Of a stretch of 64,000 nucleotides of DNA, positions 17,104-26,156 are shown piece by piece. The notes under the pieces are model-generated. The model was not told the origin of the DNA. It did not search any database and saw only the letters and a program-made list of their open reading frames with translations. Both the position numbers and the translations under genes were made by a program. Numbering within the stretch: the stretch's first letter is position 1; the number at the start of each line of letters is the position of its first letter. The stretch is from Couchioplanes azureus (GTDB lineage: Bacteria > Actinomycetota > Actinomycetes > Mycobacteriales > Micromonosporaceae), in contig NZ_BMQY01000012.1 in the NCBI RefSeq assembly GCF_014648355.1, positions 62,001 to 126,000 on the forward strand, written 5' to 3'.

Positions 17104-19419
17104 TCATCGGGGCAGGTCGGTCAGCCAGCCGCGGCGGTCCCGGTCGATCCGTAGTTCGGCCTTGAGCCGGCGCAGCAACGGGTCGTAGAGGGTGGCCAGC
17201 AGCGTTTCGGGTTCGATCGCCGAGGCGGCGGGCGGGGCGGCGACGGCCGGCGGTGCGGTGACCGTGGCGGCATCGGCGGGCGGCGCGAGGACGGCGGTGG
17301 CGCCGGCGGGCGGCGTTGGCACCGCGGGACCGGCCGGCGGCATGGCCGCGGCGGTCGCCTCGCCCGGCGCGGGCCCGTCACGCTGGACCGTCATGATCTG
17401 CGGACCAGTCGGCGTACGGTCCGCGCCTGCGGTCACGGCCCGCGCCACGGTCAGTGGCAGTGCCGGTGCGACGGCGAGCTGGGGCACACCGGAGGTGGGT
17501 CCCGTGGCCGGGCGCGCTGACGCGCTGTGCGGGTGCCCGGGCAGCCAGCCGGGCCCCGCCCCAGCGGGCTCGGCGCGAACCGGATCGACCCCGGACGATG
17601 CGGGGGTCGGCAGCCGTTGCAGGTCGGCGACGGCACCTGCCGGACCCCACCGGGGTGCCGCCGATCGCGGCTCAGGCGTGCCGCCGCCGGTGGCCGCCCC
17701 GGTGACCGGCTTGTCCGGGGCCGTGGCGAGACCGGCGGCCGGTGGCGCGCCGGTCTCGACGAGCCGCGACACCGCCGCCACGGGACGGTCACCGATCAGC
17801 GGGGCCAGCGCCGCCGGCGGTGGGAACGGGTCAGGCCGGGTGACCCGCACGACCGGGAGCTCGGCGGCAGCGTCGGGGCCGGTGCCCGGGTCGCTGACGG
17901 CCGGCTCGGCGGGGAGGGCACCGAGGTCGACGGACGTCGCGCCGGGCTCGCCACCGTCGGAAGGCGACGAATCCCGCGCCGCCGTCGGTGCGACCGGAGA
18001 CCTCGGCGAGTCGGCGAACCATGGTGCGCCGGTGTCCCGCTGCACCGGTTGCGGCCGGACCGCGTCCGTCGGATCGCCGCCCGGCACGGTCGGTGCGGCC
18101 AGGCCCGGCACGATGGGGGTGCCGGCGGTCAGGGAGCCGACTTCACGCTGCACCAGGTCCGGTGCCCCGGCACCGGCGGCGATCGGGGCGCCGAGTCCGA
18201 GGCGGCGGGTGGCGACCGGGCCCGTGGTGTCCGACGTGCCGAACGTCGGGGCCCCGAGCGCCGGGTTTCCGGCCGTGGCACTCCCGGCCGTGGCACTCCC
18301 GGGCACGGCGCTCCAGGGCACGGCACCGCCGGGCTCGGCGTGGCGCTGAGGGTCATCGGCCGGGGCCGGCCGGGCGGGCGGCTGCGGCACAGCCGCAAGC
18401 GGGTCGGGCAGCCGCTGCACCGCCGGGGATCCGGACGAATGCTGCGCCGACGAATCCGGCGCGGCAACGGACGAGCGCTGCGCCGACGAACCCGGCGCGG
18501 CAACCGACGAGCGCTGCGCCGGCGAACCCGGCGCGGCAACCGACGAGCGCTGCGCCGACGAACCCGGCGCGGCAACGGACGAGCGCTGCACCTGCGGCCG
18601 GTTCGCCGTCGCCGGCAGTACCGTCGCCTCCACGCCTTGGGCCGGTGGTGTCCCGGAGCGTTCGGGCCGCTCTGCCGCATTCACCTCCGCGGTGGGGACG
18701 CCGGGCACCGGCACCTCGAGCGGCGGCCCGGAAGCGGTGGCACGCACGTCCGGCACGGCGGACACGGCGACGACCGCCTCGGGTTCCGTCTGGCGGGAGA
18801 CCGTGGGCGCCGCCGGTTCGAAAGCCTGCGGGACGGGAGCGGACGCCGTCTGGACGACCGGTGCGTCGGACGGCGCCCCAGGCGGCGGTGCTGCCGGCGC
18901 CGAGAACGTGGGGGCGCGCTGGGCGAACGCTGTCCCCACCGGCGCGGCGGCGGGCGGTTCCGGCGACGGTTCCGCGGCCGGAGTCCACGGCGGCTGCGGG
19001 GCGGTAGCAGGCGGTGGCGCGACCGGCGTTGCGGCGCCCTGCGGCCCGGCCATCCGCTGGACGACGGCGCCGATCCAGCGGGTCGGTGCCGTCCACAACC
19101 GCCGGACATCAGGCGCCGGCGCGGCGAGCGGCAACCCCGGCGCGGCCGGATCAGCGCTCACCGAAGGTACCGGGGCAGCCCCGATGACGCCGGACGGTTC
19201 GCCGGCACCGACGGCGTGGTGCAGCGGCGCGACGAAGCGGGGATCCTGCCAGGTGGCGAGGGCGCCGCTGAACCGCTGGACCGGATTCGTCAACGGTGGG
19301 TCGCCCAGCACCCGCCCGATCGCCGCCACGTCCCGCCACGGCTCACGCGGCACCCGGGACACGGCGTCCGCCGGACCTGCCGGAGGCTCGGCCCGGCCGC
19401 GTCGCCACGGCCACATCAC
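17104..19419 (-). CDS. Long disordered Pro/Ala-rich protein of the eCIS operon
   Basis: 771 aa from GTG 19419 (or the adjacent ATG at 19416), with GGTGAGG upstream. The first 75 residues (PREPWRDVAAIGRVLGDPPL, NPVQRFSGALATW) and the last 45 (LLATLYDPLLRRLKAELRID) look ordered. Everything between is Pro/Ala/Gly/Ser-rich and probably unstructured. The tripeptide VQR or close variants recur at irregular intervals, and a 12-residue tandem repeat lies around residues 276-330. Its position between the small DUF6760-like gene and the tube gene is fixed within the operon, so it is likely a particle component. It could be a tape-measure-like or tube-lumen protein, but its sequence does not prove this. 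Confidence 0.75.
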   Translation of the reverse strand: MMWPWRRGRAEPPAGPADAVSRVPREPWRDVAAIGRVLGDPPLTNPVQRFSGALATWQDPRFVAPLHHAVGAGEPSGVIGAAPVPSVSADPAAPGLPLAAPAPDVRRLWTAPTRWIGAVVQRMAGPQGAATPVAPPPATAPQPPWTPAAEPSPEPPAAAPVGTAFAQRAPTFSAPAAPPPGAPSDAPVVQTASAPVPQAFEPAAPTVSRQTEPEAVVAVSAVPDVRATASGPPLEVPVPGVPTAEVNAAERPERSGTPPAQGVEATVLPATANRPQVQRSSVAAPGSSAQRSSVAAPGSPAQRSSVAAPGSSAQRSSVAAPDSSAQHSSGSPAVQRLPDPLAAVPQPPARPAPADDPQRHAEPGGAVPWSAVPGSATAGSATAGNPALGAPTFGTSDTTGPVATRRLGLGAPIAAGAGAPDLVQREVGSLTAGTPIVPGLAAPTVPGGDPTDAVRPQPVQRDTGAPWFADSPRSPVAPTAARDSSPSDGGEPGATSVDLGALPAEPAVSDPGTGPDAAAELPVVRVTRPDPFPPPAALAPLIGDRPVAAVSRLVETGAPPAAGLATAPDKPVTGAATGGGTPEPRSAAPRWGPAGAVADLQRLPTPASSGVDPVRAEPAGAGPGWLPGHPHSASARPATGPTSGVPQLAVAPALPLTVARAVTAGADRTPTGPQIMTVQRDGPAPGEATAAAMPPAGPAVPTPPAGATAVLAPPADAATVTAPPAVAAPPAASAIEPETLLATLYDPLLRRLKAELRIDRDRRGWLTDLPR
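18435..18588 (-). repeat. 36-bp tandem repeat in the disordered protein
   Basis: The 10-mer ACGAGCGCTG recurs on the plus strand at 18471, 18507, 18543 and 18579, exactly 36 bases apart, with a degenerate copy at 18435. The units encode RSSVAAPG(S/D)(S/P)AQ. In frame throughout; not a CRISPR array. Confidence 0.9.
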
Positions 19420-19422
19420 GCC

Positions 19423-19581
19423 TCACCGCCCCTGACTGATACGGGTGTTGATCCGGGCGATCTCGTCGACGTAACGCCGGCGGTCGGGGTGCTCCAGATC
19501 GAGGATCTCGTCGAGACCCCAGTGGAAGTGGTAGGCGACGTACGCGACCTCCTCGTGCAACCGGTCGGCGGCGTACGTCAC
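19423..19581 (-). CDS. Small DUF6760-like eCIS protein
   Basis: 52 aa from the GTG at 19581, which overlaps the upstream stop by four bases (GTGA); the longer frame beginning at 19632 would overlap further and lacks support. Sequence TYAADRLHEEVAYVAYHFHW followed by GLDEILDLEHPDRRRY matches the short acidic/aromatic proteins found next to tail-tube genes in eCIS and some phages. The function is unknown. Tight coupling on both sides supports co-expression. Confidence 0.8.
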   Translation of the reverse strand: MTYAADRLHEEVAYVAYHFHWGLDEILDLEHPDRRRYVDEIARINTRISQGR

Positions 19582-20021
19582 GATTCCCCCAGGCGGCCAC
19601 CGGCGAGGTCGATCTCGAACCGGTGCCGGCACTCGGGACAGGCGACACCCGCCCGGGTGTGCCCCTCGCTGTTGATCCGCCGGTACATGTCCTGCAGGAA
19701 GGCCAGGTCGGCGGCGAAGAGGTTCTCCATCACGCCCACATGCACGTCGGTCACCGCCCCGATCCGGGTGACGACGCGGGCGAGCAGCACGACCGTGAGG
19801 TACGCCGGGTTCTCCCGTACCCGGTCGTCCTTGAGGGGCACCAGCTCGTCGCGTCCGGTCGCCAGGCGCATGACGCCGTCGCGGTGCACGACGCCGGCGC
19901 CGTCGAGGTAGCCGCGGGGCAGTTCGAAGGCGAACTCGGTACGCAGCTGTTCACGCGGCCGTTCGGGTAAGGCGGCCGGTTCGGCTGCCGCCGGATCCGC
20001 CAGGGAGAGGCTGCGGCGCAT
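19578..20021 (-). CDS. eCIS tail-assembly-like protein with zinc-finger-like end
   Basis: 147 aa. It contains FELPRGYLDGAGVVHRDGVM and the region ENPAYLTVVLLARVVTRIGA, as in tail-assembly proteins encoded beside tube genes. It ends with a CPEC motif (VACPECRHRFEID) that has only one C-x2-C pair and so may need a partner to bind metal. It begins five bases after the tube gene's stop. A chaperone or assembly role is inferred from position and resemblance. Confidence 0.7.
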   Translation of the reverse strand: MRRSLSLADPAAAEPAALPERPREQLRTEFAFELPRGYLDGAGVVHRDGVMRLATGRDELVPLKDDRVRENPAYLTVVLLARVVTRIGAVTDVHVGVMENLFAADLAFLQDMYRRINSEGHTRAGVACPECRHRFEIDLAGGRLGES

Positions 20022-20025
20022 CGGT

Positions 20026-20469
20026 CTACTCGACTTCCATCAGCTCGTACGTGATGACCAGCTTCTCGGTCAGCACACTCGTGTCGCCGGCCTTCAGTGA
20101 GCCGATCTCCAGGCTCTTCGGCCAGGCGTTGGTGAGCTTGTAGCGTTTGAGCGCGGCGCCCTCGTAGTCGTACACGATGATGGCGCCGCCCTTGCGTGCC
20201 GTGGCCATCTTGCCGAAGTGCGCGTCCTTCACCCACTTCTCGAAACTGTTGTCACCGGTGAGGCCGCGGACGAGGGTCACCTCGCCGGCCTTGGGCCGGC
20301 CGGGCAGCTTCTTGACGACGTACTTGCCGTCGGCGGTGTTCTGCTTCAGCTCGATGACGTCCTGCTCCATCTTCAAGCCGCTCACCTCGGAGATCTGCTT
20401 GATCACGATGCCGTCGACCTCCAGGCCGAAGGAGTGACCGACCGAGGTGTCGAGATCGGGCAGTGGCAT
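20026..20469 (-). CDS. Main tail-tube protein (eCIS inner tube)
   Basis: 147 aa. LDTSVGHSFGLEVDGIVIKQ, then SEVSGLKMEQDVIELKQNT, and KWVKDAHFG are hallmarks of the conserved inner-tube proteins of eCIS (Afp1/Pvc1-like). The C-terminus LKAGDTSVLTEKLVITYELM is the last beta-strand pair of the Hcp fold. The gene follows the sheath gene by 16 bases, the usual order sheath-tube. Confidence 0.93.
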   Translation of the reverse strand: MPLPDLDTSVGHSFGLEVDGIVIKQISEVSGLKMEQDVIELKQNTADGKYVVKKLPGRPKAGEVTLVRGLTGDNSFEKWVKDAHFGKMATARKGGAIIVYDYEGAALKRYKLTNAWPKSLEIGSLKAGDTSVLTEKLVITYELMEVE

Positions 20470-20485
20470 GGTCTACCGTCCCTTG

Positions 20486-22066
20486 CTATTCGTTGACGAG
20501 GCTGGTGCCGCCGGAGAACTGGGCCAGGCGGAACACGACGAACTCCGCGGGCTTGACCGGCGCCACCCCGATCTCACAGACCACCTGGCCGAGGTCGATG
20601 CTTTCGGCCGGGTTCGTGTCGCGGTCGCAGCGGACGTAGAACGCCTCGTCGGGGGTCAGCCCGAACAACGCGCCCCTGCGCCACTCCATGACCAGGAACG
20701 CGCTGATGGTGCGCCGGATGCGCGCCCACAGGGCGTCGTCGTTGGGTTCGAACACCACCCACTGGGTGCCGGCCAGGATCGATTCCTCCAGGTAGTTGAA
20801 CAGCCGGCGGACGTTCAGATACCGCCATGCCGGATCGCTCGACAACGTGCGCGCGCCCCAGACCCGTACCCCGCGGCCGGGGAACGTGCGGATGCAGTTC
20901 ACCCCGACGGGATTCAGCAGTTCCTGCTCGTTCTTGGTCACCTGGGTGGCGAGAGTGATGGCTCCCCGGACGACCTCGTTGGCGGGGGCCTTGTGCACCC
21001 CCCGGCCGGCGTCGTTCCGCGCCCAGACACCGGCGATGTGCCCGCTGGGCGGCACGAACTCGTTGGTGCCGGTCGCCGGGTCGAACACCTTGATCCACGG
21101 GTAGTAGAGCGACGCGTACTTGGAGTCGTAGCCGGCCAGATCGGTACGCCATTCCCTGACCTGCTGCGGTGACAGTCCGGGCGGCGCGTCCAGGATGGCC
21201 ATCCGGTCGCCCATCAGCTCGCAGTGTGCGATGACACCGAGCTGCACGGCCTTCACGGTCTCCAGGTCGACCCCGTTGCGCCGATAGGCGCTCATCAGGT
21301 CGGGCACCGCGACCATCGTCACCTCGTCGACGGTTTCCAGGCCACCGAACCCGGTCCGCTCCGCCACGTCACCGACGTAGTCGTCGGCCGCCACTTCACG
21401 ACGCGCCGGGGCCGGCGGCGGCGCCTCCGGCCGCAGGGTGACGGTCCCCTTGGCCAGTCCGGCGTTGCTGTCCACCTCCTCGGCAGTGATCAGCTTCGAC
21501 TGCTCACGCAGGACGGTGACGACATGGTCCTTGCCGCGCTTGGTGGTCACCTGATGGGTCTCGACGGGCTTGCCGTCCTGTTTGACGACGATGGTCTGCT
21601 TGTCGCTCGCGCCCGCTTCCCCACCGTCGCCGCTGGGAGGGCTGTCGGTCACCTCGACGCTCAGCTCCGGTGCGCCGCCCTTGGCGCCGCCGGAAGCCCA
21701 CTCACGAGAGACCAGCCGGTAACCGCCGAGCATGCCCTGCGCCTTCCTCGGCACGGGCTTCGCCCGGCCGTTGCCGGTGGCACCGTCCCCCTCGGCGGTC
21801 CGCTCGCCACCGACCCGTACGACGTAGCAGTTGCCGCCGCCGTTGAGGAAGTAGCCGTAGACGGCGTGCGCCAGGTAGTAGTCCTCGGCGAACTCCCCGA
21901 AGACCTTGGTGTACTGGCCCCAGTTCGTGACCAGGGTGGGCGTGTGGAACGGTCCGCACGGGGCGAAGCCGACGAACGCAGCGACCGCTGTCCCGACGCC
22001 CTCGATCGGCCGGGAGCCGGCCTCGACCTCTTCCACATACACGCCGGGCGAAAGATACGTGGGCAT
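20486..22066 (-). CDS. Contractile sheath protein
   Basis: 526 aa from ATG 22066 with GAGGAGG upstream. The N-terminus MPTYLSPGVYVEEVEAGSRP with GVGTAVAAFVGF, and the C-terminal stretch LVMEWRRGALFGLTPDEAFY and IGVAPVKPAEFVVFRL, are diagnostic of tail sheath proteins. An insertion of roughly 140 residues after RVGG (residues about 80-220) is charged and probably forms the outer surface domain. It is the first gene of the particle operon. Only one sheath gene is present in the window. Confidence 0.95.
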   Translation of the reverse strand: MPTYLSPGVYVEEVEAGSRPIEGVGTAVAAFVGFAPCGPFHTPTLVTNWGQYTKVFGEFAEDYYLAHAVYGYFLNGGGNCYVVRVGGERTAEGDGATGNGRAKPVPRKAQGMLGGYRLVSREWASGGAKGGAPELSVEVTDSPPSGDGGEAGASDKQTIVVKQDGKPVETHQVTTKRGKDHVVTVLREQSKLITAEEVDSNAGLAKGTVTLRPEAPPPAPARREVAADDYVGDVAERTGFGGLETVDEVTMVAVPDLMSAYRRNGVDLETVKAVQLGVIAHCELMGDRMAILDAPPGLSPQQVREWRTDLAGYDSKYASLYYPWIKVFDPATGTNEFVPPSGHIAGVWARNDAGRGVHKAPANEVVRGAITLATQVTKNEQELLNPVGVNCIRTFPGRGVRVWGARTLSSDPAWRYLNVRRLFNYLEESILAGTQWVVFEPNDDALWARIRRTISAFLVMEWRRGALFGLTPDEAFYVRCDRDTNPAESIDLGQVVCEIGVAPVKPAEFVVFRLAQFSGGTSLVNE

Positions 22067-22303
22067 CGCGCCTCCTCGTCAGCTGTACGGGAAGCGTCGC
22101 ACCGTTCGCGCCGCGGCTGAACGACCGAGCGGCCGCTTGATCGGGAACGCTGTGCTGCCCCATGGGGCACCGCCGGTCGCCGGCGTGGGCGCGCTGCGCC
22201 TTCGGGCAACCCCGGCTTCCCCGCCGACTGCCCCCGGGACCCCTGCCGCCCGGAGCGCCCGGCGGCACAGTGGACGTATGCGATACGGCCGGACGGCGCC
22301 GGC
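22067..22303. promoter_or_regulatory. Divergent intergenic region between sheath operon and cargo gene
   Basis: 237 bases between two divergent starts must hold the promoters of both the particle operon and the cargo-like gene. No clear -35/-10 pair or operator was identified by eye. CCCCATGGGG at about 22158 is a short palindrome. Confidence 0.5.
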
Positions 22304-25300
22304 GTGACGGCCCGGGCGCCTCGCGAGAGCGGGGGGAGGACCGAGCCCCGGAAGAAGGCCGCACCCGACCGGCGCCTCCCGGCCGGACCGTCCGCCGTGC
22401 TGCGCCTGCAGGCGGCCGCCGGCAACGCCGCAGTGGCCACTCTGTTACAGCGCCGGTCCACGGCGCAGGCCTCGGTGCAGCGGCTGGCCGGCTCCTGCCC
22501 CGCTCCCCCGGTCGCGCCGCCGGGCGTCACGCCGGCCGCGGACCCGAGGTTCGCCGCCGTCAAGGCCGACCTCGCCGCCACGGCGAAGACCGCCCGCGCC
22601 CATCCCCCGGCCACCGCCGAGGTACGCAAGGCTCAGGACGCGGCCGTGGCACCGCCGGACGACAAAGAGGCCCAGGCCAAGGCCGCCCAGACCGACCAGA
22701 TGGCGGCCGCCAGGCCGGCCGGCTTCGACAAGGCCGCGTTCATCGCCGCGGTCAATGCCGCCGTGTCCAAGCAGGCGCCGAAGAACCTCGAGGAGGCCGA
22801 CGGCTTCGCCACCTCCGGCAAGGCCGACCAGGTGAAGTCGGAGGTGCTGGGCAAGGTCACCCAGGGCAAGGACCAGTCGGGCAAGGACATCGCCGAGAAG
22901 ACCCGGCAGGCCCCGGACCTCGGCAAGGCGGTCGACAAACCGGTCACGCCGCTGCCACCGCCCCCGCCCGCACCGCGGCTCGCGGCCCCCGACCCGCGCA
23001 AGGCCACCCCGGAGCGGGCTCCCGCGGAGCAGACCGATCTCCGCGCCGAGCAGTGCGAGACGCACGGCGCCATGGCGGCCGCCGGGGTGTCGGACGATCA
23101 GCTCGCTCACTCCGGCGAACCGCAGTTCACCGAGGCGCTGGCGGCGAAGAAGGAGGGTGAGCAGCACACGGCGACGGCGCCCGCAGCGGTCCGTGACACG
23201 GAGGCCAAGCAGTTGTCGGCGACCACCGCCTCCGCCGATGCCGCGGGCAAGGCCGCCGTCGCCGGCATGCTGGGCGCCCACAAGGCCACCGGCCAGAAGG
23301 GCAACGCCGCCAAGGCGGCCACCAAGAGCAAGGACGAACAGGACCGGACCCGCATCACCGGCGAGATCAAGGCCATCTTCGACGCCACCAAGACCGACGT
23401 CGAGACGATCCTCAACGGGATCGACACCGAGGTGACCAAGCGGTTCGAGACGGGCGAGGCCAAGGCGAAGGCCGCGTTCACCGCCGACCACAAGGCGCGC
23501 ATGCAGCGGTACAAGGACCAGCGCTACTCCGGTGTCACCGGCGCCCTGTTGTGGGCCAAGGATCTGGTGGCCGACCTGCCCGCCGAGGCCAACAACCTGT
23601 TCCTGGAATCGAAGAAACTGTACGAGAGCCAGATGCAGGTGGTCATCGCAGACATCGCCGACTTCGTCGGAGGCGAGCTGAACCGCGCCACGAACCGCAT
23701 CGCCCAGGGCCGCGAACAGGTCAAGAAGAAGGTCGCCGACCAGCCGGCAGCCCTACGGAAGATCGCCGGGGAGGCCGCGGGCGAGTTCGAGAAGCAGTTC
23801 GACGACCTCGACACGGCCGTACGGGACAAGCAACAGGCGGTCGTGGAAGACCTGGCCGCGAAGTACGTGGAAGCACGCAACGCCGTCGACGAGGAGATCA
23901 AGAAACTCCAGGAGGAGAACAAGGGCCTCTGGTCGAAGGCCAAGGACGCGGTGGTCGGCGCGATCGAGACGATCGGCAAGCTCAAGGACATGCTCCTGGG
24001 CGTCCTCGCCCGGGCCGCCGGCGCCATCGAGCTCATCGTCAAGGACCCGATCGGCTTCCTGGGCAACCTGGTCAACGCCGTCAAGACCGGGGTGATGAAC
24101 TTCGGCGCCAACATCCTCGAGCACCTCAAGGCGGGTCTGAAGGCCTGGCTGCTGGGCAGCCTGGCCAGCGCCGGCGTGGAGATCCCGGAGACCTTCGACC
24201 TGCGGGGCATCCTCGGGCTGGTGCTGTCCCTGCTCGGCCTGACCTGGGCGAACGTCCGGTCCCGCATCCTCAAGGTGATCCCCGAACCGGTGCTGGCGGC
24301 ACTGGAGAAGACCGTCGCCGTGGTCGGCATCCTGGTCACCGAGGGCCTGCCCGGCCTGTGGAAGTGGGTGCTGGAGAAGGTCGGCGACATCAAGGAGATG
24401 GTCCTCGGCCAGATCAAGCAGTTCGTGGTCGAGAAGATCGTCAAGGCCGGTCTCACCTGGATCATCGGTCTGCTGAACCCGGCGGCGGCCTTCATCAAGG
24501 CGTGCAAGGCCATCTACGACATCGTGATGTTCTTCGTCGACAAGGCCGCGCAGATCAAGGAGTTCGTCGACACCGTCCTCGACTCGATCGAGTCGATCGC
24601 ACGAGGCGGGGTCGGCGCGGTGGCCGGACTGATCGAGAAGGCACTCGCCAAGGCGGTGCCACTGGTCCTCGGCATGCTGGCCAGCCTGCTCGGCCTGGGC
24701 GGCATCTCCGAGAAGATCAAGAGCATCCTCGAAAAGATCGCCGCCCCGGTCAACAAGGTCATCGACTCGGTGGTGGGCACGGTCGTCAAGGCCGGCAAGA
24801 GGGTGCTCACCAAGATGAAGGCCCGGCTTCGCGGCGGCGACGACAGTCCGGAGGGAAAGAAGCAGCGTCTCGACAAGGCCATGGCCGCCGCGAAGTCGGT
24901 GACCGAACGGTTCGGCGGCAGGCCGGTGTCCGAACGGATCCTGCGCCCCGTTCTCAGCGTCATCAAGATGCGATACGGCCTCACCCGCCTAGATCCCGTG
25001 GCGAAGGGCCAGACGTGGGCAGCCGAAGGCGAGATCAACCCCAAACAGACACAGCCATTGACTGCCCTCGTCGTCAACCAGGTCGACATCGACGAGATGG
25101 TCCGGTCACACGACATGGCACTCGCCGGGCTCAAGGTGGCGCGCGACCTGATGAAAAAGAACCGAGTTAAGCAGGCGCTGACCGCCGATCCTGCGAGAAA
25201 GGCCTCCGCCGAGGAGGCCATGGCCGACTTCGAGGCTCATTTCGTCGCAGGCAAGGATCCGGAACGAGAGTTCCGAAGCCTACGGAAGGGCAAGGGCGGA

Positions 25301-25981
25301 TCTCGTAACCCCAAGGACATCCAAGCTGTATTCGACATGCTCGGGCCAAGGATCGGCGCGTTCCTTCGAGGTCTGGACACTGCGGTACAGCAGGACGTCA
25401 AGAAACACGACATCATCCAGATCAAGCAAGAGAAGGGCTGGAACATCTGCGAAGTCACCGAGGTCGCTGGCGGCAAGATCCGGTTCATCGGTCACAACTC
25501 GACCTCCCGGATCTCGGGAATGCTCGACGCATCAGGCATGGGTCGCACTTGGCAGAAGTTCGTGCCGGAAGCGAACTACAAGGTGGGTGCCGCCTTCGAC
25601 GCAATCAAGGACCTACCGGAACGGGGGGGAAGCTTCCCGGACGTCCGTCAGGTGCTCAGCTACCGCGCGCACGGCCAGTTCAACGTCCCGCCTGGCATGC
25701 AATGGCACCACATCCACGAGCATTCCGCCGGTGGCCCGAACACTGTGACAAATCTAGTCCTCTCCACGGCTGCACAGAATCAGGCCTTCAACGTCTGGTT
25801 CGGTGAACGACACGGCGCGGCCGACGGCTGTCCTTGGACGGAGGACAAACCGCTGAGGGCCTTCCTGGTAGGTAAGGACCGCGCTCTGCACGAGATGTGG
25901 GGTCAGTTGTGCCTCACGAAGCATGGGGTGACAGCCATTCGCGTGGACCGCGGTCGCGGACCGTTCTACATGTTGGTGTGA
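22304..25981 (+). CDS. Large eCIS cargo-like protein with C-terminal HNH-type nuclease motif
   Basis: 1225 aa from a GTG start. Residues 32-50 hold the motif VLRLQAAAGNAAVATLLQR, also found in the neighbouring DUF4157 protein, followed by SVQR. Residues about 60-330 are Ala/Lys-rich and helical. Residues about 330-860 are long amphipathic and hydrophobic helices (for example GILGLVLSLLGL and IIGLLNPAAAFIKA) like those of large DUF4157-linked proteins in eCIS loci. The last 330 residues differ in composition and end in an HNH-like motif: W1134-H-H-I-H-E-H, then GGPNTVTNLV. A toxin nuclease carried by the particle is the favoured reading; a tape-measure function of the helical part is an alternative. 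No immunity-like gene follows. Confidence 0.75.
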   Translation: MTARAPRESGGRTEPRKKAAPDRRLPAGPSAVLRLQAAAGNAAVATLLQRRSTAQASVQRLAGSCPAPPVAPPGVTPAADPRFAAVKADLAATAKTARAHPPATAEVRKAQDAAVAPPDDKEAQAKAAQTDQMAAARPAGFDKAAFIAAVNAAVSKQAPKNLEEADGFATSGKADQVKSEVLGKVTQGKDQSGKDIAEKTRQAPDLGKAVDKPVTPLPPPPPAPRLAAPDPRKATPERAPAEQTDLRAEQCETHGAMAAAGVSDDQLAHSGEPQFTEALAAKKEGEQHTATAPAAVRDTEAKQLSATTASADAAGKAAVAGMLGAHKATGQKGNAAKAATKSKDEQDRTRITGEIKAIFDATKTDVETILNGIDTEVTKRFETGEAKAKAAFTADHKARMQRYKDQRYSGVTGALLWAKDLVADLPAEANNLFLESKKLYESQMQVVIADIADFVGGELNRATNRIAQGREQVKKKVADQPAALRKIAGEAAGEFEKQFDDLDTAVRDKQQAVVEDLAAKYVEARNAVDEEIKKLQEENKGLWSKAKDAVVGAIETIGKLKDMLLGVLARAAGAIELIVKDPIGFLGNLVNAVKTGVMNFGANILEHLKAGLKAWLLGSLASAGVEIPETFDLRGILGLVLSLLGLTWANVRSRILKVIPEPVLAALEKTVAVVGILVTEGLPGLWKWVLEKVGDIKEMVLGQIKQFVVEKIVKAGLTWIIGLLNPAAAFIKACKAIYDIVMFFVDKAAQIKEFVDTVLDSIESIARGGVGAVAGLIEKALAKAVPLVLGMLASLLGLGGISEKIKSILEKIAAPVNKVIDSVVGTVVKAGKRVLTKMKARLRGGDDSPEGKKQRLDKAMAAAKSVTERFGGRPVSERILRPVLSVIKMRYGLTRLDPVAKGQTWAAEGEINPKQTQPLTALVVNQVDIDEMVRSHDMALAGLKVARDLMKKNRVKQALTADPARKASAEEAMADFEAHFVAGKDPEREFRSLRKGKGGSRNPKDIQAVFDMLGPRIGAFLRGLDTAVQQDVKKHDIIQIKQEKGWNICEVTEVAGGKIRFIGHNSTSRISGMLDASGMGRTWQKFVPEANYKVGAAFDAIKDLPERGGSFPDVRQVLSYRAHGQFNVPPGMQWHHIHEHSAGGPNTVTNLVLSTAAQNQAFNVWFGERHGAADGCPWTEDKPLRAFLVGKDRALHEMWGQLCLTKHGVTAIRVDRGRGPFYMLV

Positions 25982-26156
25982 CGGCAGCTCTGCACGGATC
26001 CGTCATCGAGTGCAGCGGCGGAGATGGTGGAGACCCCGTGGGGACGGGCGTGCGCGGCATGAACCTTCAATGCCGTGAGGCCTACGCCACGTCCGGCTAG
26101 TGACGTCCGTGGCCGCACGATGGCCACCACGCGGCTTCGCCGGAAAGTTGGTGAGA

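Noticed and set aside
18435-18588. Regularly spaced repeats suggestive of CRISPR
   Set aside because: The units are contiguous, in frame with the disordered protein, without unique spacers, and no cas genes are present.
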